In this document: positions 19,992 to 27,758 of the stretch, one piece after another | Layout: each line of letters opens with the position of its first letter | Numbering within the stretch: position 1 is the first letter of the stretch | Assembly: GCF_015354245.1 (NCBI RefSeq) | Contig: NZ_JADKYZ010000003.1 | Span: 124,001 to 188,000, forward strand | Length of the DNA: 64,000 bases | From: Diaphorobacter caeni | GTDB lineage: Bacteria; Pseudomonadota; Gammaproteobacteria; Burkholderiales; Burkholderiaceae_C | Direction of reading: 5' to 3' | Notes under the pieces: generated by a model | The model's input: the letters and a program-made list of their open reading frames with translations, nothing else | Told to the model about the DNA's origin: nothing | The model's database searches: none | Translations under genes and position numbers: made by a program

Positions 19992-20708
19992 ATGAGCGCC
20001 AAACACATGCTGCAACTGGAGCAGGTCTCCACGCACTACGGCGCGATCTGCGCCGTCAACAAGGTGAGCCTGCACGTCAATCAGGGCGAGATCGTCACGC
20101 TGATCGGCAGCAACGGTGCGGGCAAGACATCTCTGCTCATGACCGTCTGCGGCAACCCGCGCGCGAGCGGCGGCAAGATCCTGTTCGAGGGCGAGGACAT
20201 CACCCAGATGTCCACGCACCACATCATGCGCCGGGGCATCGCCATCTCGCCGGAAGGCCGCCGCGTGTTCAAGGACCTGACCGTCGAGGAAAACCTCAAG
20301 ATGGGCGGCTTCTTTCTGAGCAGCTCGGAAATCGCCGACGGCATCAAGCATGTCTTCCAGCTGTTTCCGCGCCTGCGCGAACGCTCGGGCCAGCGCTCAG
20401 GCACCATGTCCGGCGGCGAGCAGCAGATGCTCGCCATCGGCCGCGCGCTCATGAGCAAGCCGCGCCTGCTGCTGCTCGATGAGCCGACGCTGGGCCTCGC
20501 TCCGCTGATCATCGCGCAGATCTTCGAGATCATCCAGACCATCCGCGCCAACGGCGTGACCGTGTTCCTCGTCGAGCAGAACGCCAACCGAGCCCTGCAG
20601 ATCGCCGATCGCGGCTACGTGCTGGAAACCGGCAAGGTCGTGCTGGAAGACTCGGGACAGGCCCTGCTGACCAACGCCGACGTGCGCAAGGCCTATCTGG
20701 GCGCTTGA
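19992..20708 (+). CDS. livF: Branched-chain amino acid ABC transporter ATP-binding protein LivF
   Basis: A 238-residue ATPase pairing with LivG. Walker A is LIGSNGAGKTSLLM, the signature is GTMSGGEQQMLAIGRALM and Walker B LLLLDEPTLGLAP. The C-terminus NADVRKAYLGA is the usual LivF ending. Directly after the coding end, the last codons plus the stop are repeated twice more (13-bp units), a small tandem duplication that does not change the protein. Confidence 0.95.
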   Translation: MSAKHMLQLEQVSTHYGAICAVNKVSLHVNQGEIVTLIGSNGAGKTSLLMTVCGNPRASGGKILFEGEDITQMSTHHIMRRGIAISPEGRRVFKDLTVEENLKMGGFFLSSSEIADGIKHVFQLFPRLRERSGQRSGTMSGGEQQMLAIGRALMSKPRLLLLDEPTLGLAPLIIAQIFEIIQTIRANGVTVFLVEQNANRALQIADRGYVLETGKVVLEDSGQALLTNADVRKAYLGA

Positions 20709-20737
20709 TTTGGGCGCTTGATTTGGGCACTTGATTC
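20699..20737 (+). repeat. Three 13-bp tandem repeats covering the livF stop
   Basis: Units GGGCGCTTGATTT (20699-20711), GGGCGCTTGATTT (20712-20724) and GGGCACTTGATTC (20725-20737). The first unit contains the last livF codons and TGA. The pattern suggests local slippage or duplication. Confidence 0.9.
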
Positions 20738-20761
20738 GCTCCGAAGCGTCAATTGCCAATG

Positions 20762-20791
20762 AGAGAGTGTCGAGAGACACTCTCTTTTTTT
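20762..20791 (+). terminator. Rho-independent terminator of the liv operon
   Basis: AGAGAGTGTC (20762-20771), loop GAGA and GACACTCTCT (20776-20785) form a perfect 10-bp stem followed by a run of T to 20791. Confidence 0.92.
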
Positions 20792-20811
20792 ATGTGCATT
20801 CCGTGCCCGGA

Positions 20812-20869
20812 CGATCTCCACACGGTCTTGCGGGCGCGGCCTGGGACTGAGATCGCAAACACGCTCTAA
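20812..20869 (+). repeat. 58-bp upstream element, copy 1
   Basis: This stretch is 53/58 identical, without gaps, to 40327-40384. It holds the inverted repeat CGATCTC...GAGATCG and ends in CACGCTCTAA. It lies 9 bp before the ATG of the SDR gene, and TAAGAT at its end could be a -10 box. No Shine-Dalgarno sequence follows it. Confidence 0.85.
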
Positions 20870-20878
20870 GATATTCGG

Positions 20879-21637
20879 ATGACCCCAAAGCACCTCACCA
20901 TCCTCACCGGCGGCTCGCGCGGCATGGGCCTGGCCATAGGCCAGCAACTGCTCGGCGAAGGCCACACGCTCATCAGCATCGCGCGCAAGACGAGCGACGC
21001 TCTCGCGGAATCCTCCACCAGCGACGGGCAACTGCAGCAATGGGAGCAGGATCTCGCCAACCCGGAAGAAGCGGCACAGCGTCTGACCACCCTCCTCTCG
21101 TCGCTCAACGCCGATGACTGGGCCAGCGTCACGCTGATCAACAATGCGGGCGTGATTCCGCGCATCGCCCCGCTCGGTCACATCGCCGCCGCCGATCTGC
21201 AGAACGCCATGCGCGTGGGGCTCGAGGCGCCGATGGCGCTGACCGGCGCGTTCCTCGTCGCGACCGAGCGCTGGGGCGGCCCGCGCAAGGTGCTCAACAT
21301 TTCATCGGGACTGGGACGCAGGCCCATGGCGTCGCAGGCGGCATACTGCACGGCCAAGGCCGGCATGGACATGTTCACCCGCTGCGCCGCTCTCGAAGAA
21401 GCGCTCAGGCCCAACGGAGCCAAGCTCTGCTCGCTCGCGCCTGGCGTGATCGACACCGACATGCAGGTTCAATTGCGCGGAGCGAACCCCGAGGATTTCC
21501 CCGACATCGGCAATTTCGAGGCGCTCAAGGCAGGCAGCAAACTCACCTCCCCCGCCGATGCGGCGGCGCGTGTGCTCGCCTACCTGAATCGCGCGGACTT
21601 TGGGGAAAACCCTGTCGCGGATGTGCGCGACATTTGA
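20879..21637 (+). CDS. Short-chain dehydrogenase/reductase
   Basis: A 252-residue cytoplasmic NAD(P)H-dependent oxidoreductase. It has the Rossmann motif TGGSRGMGLAIG (residues 10-21), NNAG at about 88-91, catalytic Ser142/Ser143 and Y156xxxK160 (AAYCTAK). The layout (LINNAGVIPRIAPL, APGVIDTDMQ) resembles the benzil/sepiapterin reductase subgroup of SDRs. The ATG is only 9 bp downstream of a repeated 58-bp promoter-like element and has no Shine-Dalgarno sequence, so a leaderless transcript is possible. The substrate is unknown. Confidence 0.85.
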   Translation: MTPKHLTILTGGSRGMGLAIGQQLLGEGHTLISIARKTSDALAESSTSDGQLQQWEQDLANPEEAAQRLTTLLSSLNADDWASVTLINNAGVIPRIAPLGHIAAADLQNAMRVGLEAPMALTGAFLVATERWGGPRKVLNISSGLGRRPMASQAAYCTAKAGMDMFTRCAALEEALRPNGAKLCSLAPGVIDTDMQVQLRGANPEDFPDIGNFEALKAGSKLTSPADAAARVLAYLNRADFGENPVADVRDI

Positions 21638-21742
21638 AATGATGCACTGCACAATACGTAGCTGATTACGTAGTTTCCGGTCGTTCGCGGCCGGCCAGTT
21701 TTCATCTTGCCCTTATTCGATCAAACCATCAGGAGACCTCTC

Positions 21743-22927
21743 ATGTCCCGTGAAGTAGTTGTTGTCAGCGCCGTCCGTACCGCCATCGGCACCTTCGGCG
21801 GAAGCCTCAAGGACGTTCCACCCACCGAACTCGGCGCCACCGTGGTGCGTGAATCGCTGGCACGCGCCAACGTGGACGGCAAGGACGTCGGCCACGTCGT
21901 GTTCGGCCATGTGGTGAACACGGAACCAAAGGACATGTACCTCTCGCGCGTGGCAGCCATCAACGGTGGTTGCGGCGAGGGCACGCCCGCCTACAACGTG
22001 AACCGCCTGTGCGGCTCGGGCCTGCAGGCCATCGTGAGCGCGAGCCAGTCCATCCTGCTGGGCGACGCCGACATCGCCATCGGCGCCGGTGCCGAGAACA
22101 TGAGCCGCGCGCCCTACGCTTCGCTGACCAGCCGCTGGGGCGCACGCATGGGCGACTTCAAGATGATCGACATGATGACCGGCGCCCTGCACGACCCGTT
22201 CCACAACATCCACATGGGCGTGACGGCCGAGAACATCGCCGCCAAGTGGGGCATCACCCGCGAAGACCAGGATGCGCTGGCGGTCGAGAGCCACAACCGC
22301 GCCGAGCGCGCCACCGCCGCCGGCTACTTCAAGGACCAGATCGTGCCCGTCACGCTCAAGTCCAAGAAGGGTGACGTGCAGTACGTGACCGACGAGCACT
22401 TCCGCACTGGCGCCACCGCTGCCGACTTTGCCAAGCTCAAGCCCGTGTTCACCAAGGAAAACGGCACCGTGACCGCAGGCAATGCCTCGGGCATCAACGA
22501 CGCGGCCGCCGCCGTGGTGCTGATGGACTCCAAGGCCGCCGCCGCCCGTGGCCTCAAGCCCATGGCGCGTCTGGTGGCCTACGCGCACGCCGGCGTCGAT
22601 CCCAAGTACATGGGCATCGGCCCCGTGCCCGCGACCAAGCTGGCGCTGGAAAAGGCGGGCCTCACGATCAACGATCTGGACGTGATCGAAGCCAACGAAG
22701 CCTTCGCCGCACAGGCCTGTGCCGTGACGCGCGATCTGGGCCTCGACCCCGCCAAGGTGAACCCGAACGGCTCCGGCATCTCGCTGGGCCACCCCATCGG
22801 CGCGACCGGCGCGGTGATCACGGTGAAGGCGCTGCACGAACTCGAGCGCATCCAGGGCAAGTACGCTCTGGTGACGATGTGCATCGGCGGCGGCCAAGGC
22901 ATTGCCGCCATCTTCGAACGCATGTGA
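21743..22927 (+). CDS. Acetyl-CoA acetyltransferase / beta-ketothiolase
   Basis: A 394-residue thiolase of the biosynthetic/degradative PhaA-BktB type. It makes or cleaves acetoacetyl-CoA or longer 3-ketoacyl-CoA. Nucleophile Cys90 is in NRLCGSGLQA; NGSGISLGHPIGATGA carries the active His, and CIGGGQG the second catalytic Cys. ATG 21743 follows AGGAGACC; an upstream frame extension is not needed. It stands alone, so whether it serves acetyl-CoA recycling, PHA or beta-oxidation cannot be told. Confidence 0.93.
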   Translation: MSREVVVVSAVRTAIGTFGGSLKDVPPTELGATVVRESLARANVDGKDVGHVVFGHVVNTEPKDMYLSRVAAINGGCGEGTPAYNVNRLCGSGLQAIVSASQSILLGDADIAIGAGAENMSRAPYASLTSRWGARMGDFKMIDMMTGALHDPFHNIHMGVTAENIAAKWGITREDQDALAVESHNRAERATAAGYFKDQIVPVTLKSKKGDVQYVTDEHFRTGATAADFAKLKPVFTKENGTVTAGNASGINDAAAAVVLMDSKAAAARGLKPMARLVAYAHAGVDPKYMGIGPVPATKLALEKAGLTINDLDVIEANEAFAAQACAVTRDLGLDPAKVNPNGSGISLGHPIGATGAVITVKALHELERIQGKYALVTMCIGGGQGIAAIFERM

Positions 22928-22994
22928 GACTCGTGAAACCACGAGTACTATTGCGCCTGGACAGGCGTTAAGATCCTCGCTGGTGTCCGACAAC

Positions 22995-23027
22995 AAGGCC
23001 CCGCTGGCTCGCCAGAAGGGGCCTTTT
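22995..23027 (+). terminator. Rho-independent terminator after the thiolase gene
   Basis: AGGCCCC...GGGGCCT stem with inner CTGGC-TCG-CCAG pairing, followed by TTTTT. A small hairpin ACTCGTG-AAAC-CACGAGT also sits just after the stop codon at about 22929-22946. Confidence 0.88.
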
Positions 23028-23054
23028 TCCATCTGCAGGAGAGACTTTCACATC

Positions 23055-24053
23055 ATGATGATGCGCCGCACTTTCACAAACGCAATCGCGGCAACGACCG
23101 CACTGGCCGCCTTGGCCGCAGGCGGCCTTGCCCACGCGCAGACAGCCCCCGCCGCGTATCCGACCAAGCCCGTTCGTCTGGTCATCCCCTTCCCGCCGGG
23201 CGGCGGCACGGACATTCTGGCGCGCCTCGTTGCCAACGAACTGAGCAAGACCAACAAGTGGACCGTCGTGGCCGACAACAAGCCCGGCGCGGGCGGCACC
23301 ATCGGCATCGGCGAAGTGGCCAAGGCCCAGCCCACCGGCTATGACATCGTCATGGGTCAAAAGGACAATCTGGTCATCGGCCCCTGGCTCTACAAGAGCC
23401 TCCCCTGGAACCCCACCAAGGACCTGACCGCCGTCGCGCACGTGGCCTACACGCCCGTGATCATCGCCACCTCGGCGAACTCCAAGTACAAGTCACTGGC
23501 CGACGTGATCGCCGCCGCCAAGGCCAGCCCCGGCACGGTGACCTACGGCTCGCCGGGCAACGGCACCTCGATCCACCTCGCCGGCGAGCTGTTCGAGAAG
23601 GCCGCAGGCGTCAAGCTGAGCCACGTGCCCTACAAGGGCTCGAACCCCGCGATGATGGATGCGCTGGCTGGAAACGTCGACCTGCTCGTGTCCTCGGTGC
23701 CCTCCGCCATGGGTCAGATCCAGTCCGGCAAGCTGCGTCCGCTCGCCGTCACGTCCGCCAAGCGCAGCTCGTCGCTGCCCGATGTGCCGACGATCGCCGA
23801 GTCCGGCTACAAGGGCTTTGACGTGAGCACCTGGTACGGCGTGATGGCGCCCGCCGGCACGCCCGCCAACGTCGTGACCACACTCAACACCGAGATCAAC
23901 AAGCTGCTCGCCACGCCCGAGATGAAGGCCGCGATCCACGCCCAGGGCGCGGAGCCGCTCGCCATGTCGCCCGCCGATTTCAGCAAGCTGCTGAACACCG
24001 AATACACGCAATGGAAGGGCATTGTCGAAGCCTCCGGCGTAAAAATCGAGTAG
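23055..24053 (+). CDS. Tripartite tricarboxylate transporter receptor (Bug family)
   Basis: A 332-residue periplasmic binding protein with a signal peptide (MMMRRTFTNAIAATTALAAL, cleavage after AHA). Bug-family motifs are YPTKPVRLVIPFPPGGGTDI, ADNKPGAGGTIG and VPYKGSNPAMMDALAG. Three tandem ATGs (23055, 23058, 23061) compete; the upstream GGAGAG supports the first two. It is a single-gene unit flanked by hairpins, with no TctAB genes. The ligand is unknown. Confidence 0.9.
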   Translation: MMMRRTFTNAIAATTALAALAAGGLAHAQTAPAAYPTKPVRLVIPFPPGGGTDILARLVANELSKTNKWTVVADNKPGAGGTIGIGEVAKAQPTGYDIVMGQKDNLVIGPWLYKSLPWNPTKDLTAVAHVAYTPVIIATSANSKYKSLADVIAAAKASPGTVTYGSPGNGTSIHLAGELFEKAAGVKLSHVPYKGSNPAMMDALAGNVDLLVSSVPSAMGQIQSGKLRPLAVTSAKRSSSLPDVPTIAESGYKGFDVSTWYGVMAPAGTPANVVTTLNTEINKLLATPEMKAAIHAQGAEPLAMSPADFSKLLNTEYTQWKGIVEASGVKIE

Positions 24054-24078
24054 CAGCCCCCTGAGTCGCTTCGCGCCT

Positions 24079-24117
24079 TCCCCCGCGCTCGAATTGCTGC
24101 GCAATTCGGGCGGGGGA
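24079..24117. repeat. Dispersed-type intergenic palindrome
   Basis: TCCCCCGCGCT and CGAATTG pair with CAATTCG and GGCGGGGGA around the loop CTGCG. It sits in a 24054-24180 stretch of the kind 'CCCCCTGAGTCGCTTCGCG', which I recognise from intergenic regions of related genomes. It may double as a terminator for the Bug receptor gene. Confidence 0.6.
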
Positions 24118-24194
24118 CGCAGCGAGCGCGGCGGCGCGGCCCTTGCGCGGCTGCCCTCGCCTGGACCGCGCCAGCTTCATGCCCCATGGGTCAC

Positions 24195-24225
24195 TGAAAA
24201 GCCAACGACCCCAATGGGGCCGTTG
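24195..24225 (-). terminator. Terminator of the UspA gene
   Basis: CAACG and CCCCA pair with TGGGG and CGTTG (24203-24225). Read leftwards the stem is followed by GCTTTTCAG, a short T run. It ends 32 bp after the UspA stop. Confidence 0.65.
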
Positions 24226-24256
24226 CTGTTTGAAGTGTTCCGTCAGAGGGAACGAC

Positions 24257-24697
24257 TCACTCGCGCACCACCAGCACGGGGATGTCGGAGACGCCCAGCA
24301 CGCGCTGCGTCACGCTGCCCAGCACCAGCTTTTCCAGCCCCTTGCGACCATGCGAGCCCATGACGATCAGGTCGGAGCCGACATCCTTGGCCGCGCGAAT
24401 GATGCCTTCATGGATCGCGTGCCCCTCACCCACCTTGGTGATGACCTTGTCGATGCCTGCCTGGTTCAACGCCAGCTTGGCGGCGTCCAGCGCCGCGTTG
24501 GCTTCAGCGCTGGCCGCGGTGAGGTACTGCGACTGACCATAGGCGAAATCCGCACCGACGCCGGTGAACGGATAGGGATCGACGACATAGAGCACGGTCA
24601 CGTTGCTGCCATAGGTCTTGGCGAGGCCAGCCGCCTTGGACACCGCGCTGAGCGCTGTCGTGGAACCGTCGACGGGAATCAGAATATTGGTGAACAT
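24257..24697 (-). CDS. Universal stress protein, UspA family
   Basis: A 146-residue single-domain USP. Start MFTNILIPVDGSTTALSAV and the ATP-binding motif GSHGRKGLEKLVLGSVTQRV (G-x2-G-x9-G-S) are canonical, so it belongs to the ATP-binding USP branch. A GGAGAG Shine-Dalgarno precedes the ATG. It is a lone gene; the family acts in stress endurance, but its exact role here is not known. Confidence 0.93.
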   Translation of the reverse strand: MFTNILIPVDGSTTALSAVSKAAGLAKTYGSNVTVLYVVDPYPFTGVGADFAYGQSQYLTAASAEANAALDAAKLALNQAGIDKVITKVGEGHAIHEGIIRAAKDVGSDLIVMGSHGRKGLEKLVLGSVTQRVLGVSDIPVLVVRE

Positions 24698-24792
24698 GAG
24701 TCTCTCCTGTGCTGACGGCTGAACCGCCCAATCAAAGTATCTAACCTGTTAGTGAGTTTGCGCCGATCACGTCTCCGGGCAATTGACTCACA

Positions 24793-25560
24793 TCAACCGC
24801 CATCCCTTCCCTTGGCGTTCTGAAAATCTCCCGCACGGCATGTGACGACCAGCGTATCACGCCAGCCGCCCGGCAGCTCGGGCTGAATGGGGGTGGTCTC
24901 GTGGATCATGCGGGCATCATCCAGCAGCATCACCGACCAGGGCTCGGTCAATGTGAAGCGCTGACCGTTCGGGCCGCGTGCCTCGAAGATGCGGGTTTCG
25001 CCCCCCTTCACATCCTGCCGGTCAACGAGAAACACGGCCACCAGATCCACGCCGTCACGATGCGCACCCTCGGGCGTGGGACGACCGATGCCGTCCGAGG
25101 TGTCGATGCGGAACTGGTGCGCCTCGATGAACCAGGGCTGGGGCCGGGCCTCGCGGGCGATGGCATCCTGCGTCAGCCCGGCGAGCGCGCGCATCATCTT
25201 GGGCCAGACGGGATGAGCCACGGTCGCATCCAGCATGGGCGCGAACCACCGCTGCATGCCGCCGTGCAGCGCGTTGTACTCCACCGGCTGCCAATGTGCA
25301 CGATGCGGCACCTGTTCGTAGTGCTCGCCTTCGACCACAAAGCAGGAATGACGGCGACGGCGATAGCGCCCACCGTCCTTCAGAAATTCATCCGGCGGCA
25401 AATCCGCCCAGTCGCCTGAAAGGGCCAGCAGCTCCTGCGGCGCGCAGCCTATCCAGCTCGCGACATCGCTGGGCTGCAGAATGGCAAACCCGCGGTCACG
25501 CAGCTGATTGGCTACCTGATCCGCGGGTGAATAAGGAGGAGAAAAAGTGACGTGGGCCAT
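24793..25560 (-). CDS. 2-oxoglutarate/Fe(II) dioxygenase family protein
   Basis: A 255-residue protein of the bacterial 2OG-Fe(II) oxygenase family (PF10014 type), some of whose members hydroxylate free amino acids such as isoleucine. The Fe ligands are His167 and Asp169 (EGAHRDGVDLVAVFLV) and His220 (DDARMIHETTP); Arg234 (GGWRDTLVVT) probably binds 2-oxoglutarate. ATG 25560 is chosen over TTG 25569. No amino-acid biosynthesis gene adjoins it, so the substrate is open. Confidence 0.82.
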   Translation of the reverse strand: MAHVTFSPPYSPADQVANQLRDRGFAILQPSDVASWIGCAPQELLALSGDWADLPPDEFLKDGGRYRRRRHSCFVVEGEHYEQVPHRAHWQPVEYNALHGGMQRWFAPMLDATVAHPVWPKMMRALAGLTQDAIAREARPQPWFIEAHQFRIDTSDGIGRPTPEGAHRDGVDLVAVFLVDRQDVKGGETRIFEARGPNGQRFTLTEPWSVMLLDDARMIHETTPIQPELPGGWRDTLVVTCRAGDFQNAKGRDGG

Positions 25561-25656
25561 GAGCGCCAAGCTTAAACCCTGTGGCGCAAGCCGGCAGGCT
25601 CCGCGAGCTCAATTCCACACTCCGGTCAATGCTCCAAGAGAGAAAAAGGCGCGCTC

Positions 25657-26211
25657 TCAGTCACGCCCGTGGCCCCGGCCATGCCCGTGACCGTTGCCGT
25701 GACCATGGCCATTTCCATGTCCCCGGCGATCATCACGGTAGTGGTCCCGTTCATGGCGATCGCGTCGTTCGTGACGATCCCAGCGATCATCCCGATCGCG
25801 TCCATGGTAGCGGGGAGGCGGCGTATGGTGGAACTGCGGCGGCGGGTTTCGCAGAAAGTACACGTTCTGACCGCAAGCACCGTAGCGCGCGCAATGCTTG
25901 CCCCAGTGCTTGGCGTGTCCCGGCGGCACGTACATGTAGACCGGGGGCGCTGGAACCACCACGCGCGGCGGCGCGATGATCACGGGCTGCTGGTAGATCA
26001 GCGGAGGGGGTGGCGCGCCGCCGATGTCCACCCGCCCGTAGACCCCGGGAGCTATCTGGCCGCTCACCGAGCCGCCGATGGTCACCTGCGCCGATGCGGC
26101 GACGCCGAGCGTTGCCAGCATCAGGCCCATGATGCCCGCGCGCATCCTGCTGCCGAGGCCGCTGCGTGGCTGTGGATCGAGCGATTGGGACGAAGCAATG
26201 TGTTCTGTCAT
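25657..26211 (-). CDS. Exported protein with His/Arg/Asp/Gly-rich tail
   Basis: A 184-residue protein. The signal peptide hydrophobic core is MGLMLATLGVAASA with likely cleavage before QVTIGG; ATG 26145 inside is an alternative start. A middle Pro-rich part (GGAPPPPLIYQQPVIIAPPR, then VPAPPVYMYVPPGHAKHWGK) has two Cys (CARYGAC). The last about 45 residues are almost only Arg, Asp, His and Gly, with RDDRWDRHERRDRHERD and GHGNGHGHGNGHGHGRGHG. Such His-rich tails can bind metal ions, but function is unknown. It lies alone with a long upstream region. Confidence 0.8.
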   Translation of the reverse strand: MTEHIASSQSLDPQPRSGLGSRMRAGIMGLMLATLGVAASAQVTIGGSVSGQIAPGVYGRVDIGGAPPPPLIYQQPVIIAPPRVVVPAPPVYMYVPPGHAKHWGKHCARYGACGQNVYFLRNPPPQFHHTPPPRYHGRDRDDRWDRHERRDRHERDHYRDDRRGHGNGHGHGNGHGHGRGHGRD

Positions 26212-26649
26212 GGGTCTCTTCTGGTCCTTCTTGATGAAACGTCACACCGTTCGAATCGGGGAGCGGATGTGGCCAGTAAGCATGCGCCCTGCCCCTCCGT
26301 CCGTCCTTGGTGTGAAAGCGCGCTATGGTAAGCACCGGCAGTGGTCTTGACCTGCATCACTCAACAACAGCTGTAAGCGCCGGTATTGATTGCCGTCAGG
26401 CTATTTACCCTTGTTCAACGTCCGTACATTGGGTAGCGTTGACGGTGCAAGCGCCAGAGAGGGCGTCCATCGCTGTAAGCTTGTGTTTGAATTTGCCCCA
26501 ATTGAGGCGTTTCTCTGGTGTTCTTACGTCTTCATCAACGACAATGACTGATACGTGTGCGATTCGCATCGCACCGACCCGAACGATTTGATTTTCCCAG
26601 CGCGCAGCCCGCTCCAATCCGGGCTCGCCATGCAGTTGCAATAAACGAC
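26212..26649. other. Non-coding interval
   Basis: This 438-bp gap between the exported protein and the divergent D-2-hydroxyacid dehydrogenase contains only short frames without protein-like composition. It should hold both promoters. I see no riboswitch or clear operator. Confidence 0.5.
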
Positions 26650-27657
26650 ATGAACATTGTAATTTTGGACGACTATCAAGACGCCGTACGCAAGCTCCAC
26701 TGCGCCGAACGTCTCGAACGATATTCCGCCAAGGTATACACCAACACGGTCAAGGGCCTCGGCCAGTTGTCGGTCCGGCTCAAGGACGCGGACGTCATCG
26801 TGCTGATCCGCGAGCGCACGCAGATCACCCGCCAGTTGGTGGAGAAACTCCCGCGCCTCAAGCTCATCGCGCAGACTGGCAAGGTCGGCTCGCACATCGA
26901 TGTGGCGGCGTGCACCGAAAAGGGCATCGCCATCGCCGAGGGCGTGGGCTCGCCCGTCGCTCCGGCCGAGCTGACCTGGGCACTCATCATGGCGGCCATG
27001 CGCCGTCTGCCGCAATACATCGCCAATCTCAAGCACGGCGCCTGGCAGCAGTCCGGCATGCGCTCGGCATCGATGCCGCCGAACTTCGGACTCGGCATGG
27101 TGCTGCGCGGCAAGACGCTCGGCATCTGGGGCTACGGCAAGATCGGCCGCATCGTCGCGAGCTACGCCAAAGCCTTCGGCATGAACGTGCGCATCTGGGG
27201 CCGCGAGGCCTCACGCGCGCAGGCACTGAGCGACGGCTTTCAGGTGGCATCCACGCGCGCCGAATTCTTCTCGCAGTGCGACGTGATCTCGCTGCACCTG
27301 CGCCTCAACGAAGAGACCCGCAACATCGTGACGCTCGAAGACCTGAGCCAGATGAAACCCACCTCGCTGATCGTCAACACCTCGCGCGCTGAACTGATCG
27401 AGCCCGACTCGCTGATTGCCGCACTCAACCGTGGCCGCCCCGGCATGGCGGCGGTCGATGTGTTCGAAAGCGAACCCATCCTGCAGGGCCATGCCCTGCT
27501 GCGTCTCGAGAACTGCGTCTGCACGCCCCATATCGGCTATGTGGAGCAGGACAGCTACGAGCTGTATTTCGGTGCGGCGTTCGACAACGTGATCAACTAC
27601 ATCAAGGGTACGCCGACCAACATCGTGAACCCGGGCGCGCTGCAGGTGCGCCGCTGA
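26650..27657 (+). CDS. D-2-hydroxyacid dehydrogenase family protein
   Basis: A 335-residue NAD(P)-dependent enzyme of the phosphoglycerate dehydrogenase-like family. The cofactor fold is GKTLGIWGYGKIGRIVASYA; the catalytic Arg lies in VNTSRAELI, the Glu in VDVFESEP and the His in CTPHIGYVE. ATG 26650 gives the normal start (MNIVILDDYQDAV); an upstream in-frame extension lacks protein character. It is not SerA (no ACT domain). A bidirectional terminator follows. Confidence 0.9.
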   Translation: MNIVILDDYQDAVRKLHCAERLERYSAKVYTNTVKGLGQLSVRLKDADVIVLIRERTQITRQLVEKLPRLKLIAQTGKVGSHIDVAACTEKGIAIAEGVGSPVAPAELTWALIMAAMRRLPQYIANLKHGAWQQSGMRSASMPPNFGLGMVLRGKTLGIWGYGKIGRIVASYAKAFGMNVRIWGREASRAQALSDGFQVASTRAEFFSQCDVISLHLRLNEETRNIVTLEDLSQMKPTSLIVNTSRAELIEPDSLIAALNRGRPGMAAVDVFESEPILQGHALLRLENCVCTPHIGYVEQDSYELYFGAAFDNVINYIKGTPTNIVNPGALQVRR

Positions 27658-27715
27658 ACTGACGACGGGTGCAGCGGCAAAGATCGATCACCGCACCCTC
27701 ACCCACTCCAAAAAC

Positions 27716-27740
27716 AAAAAGGGCCTCGAAGGCCCTTTTT
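27716..27740. terminator. Bidirectional terminator
   Basis: AAAAAGGGCCT-CGA-AGGCCCTTTTT is a perfect 11-bp palindrome with A and T runs on both sides, so it can serve the dehydrogenase gene and the convergent LivK-like gene. Confidence 0.95.
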
Positions 27741-27758
27741 GCATTGCAGTTTCGCTGA

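Noticed and set aside
20699-20737. Short tandem repeats considered as CRISPR or satellite
   Set aside because: Units are only 13 bp, directly abutting, without spacers or cas genes.
22928-23027. Hairpins before the second Bug receptor considered as a riboswitch
   Set aside because: The structure is a simple stem with a T run and a small hairpin; it fits a thiolase terminator and shows no known aptamer core.
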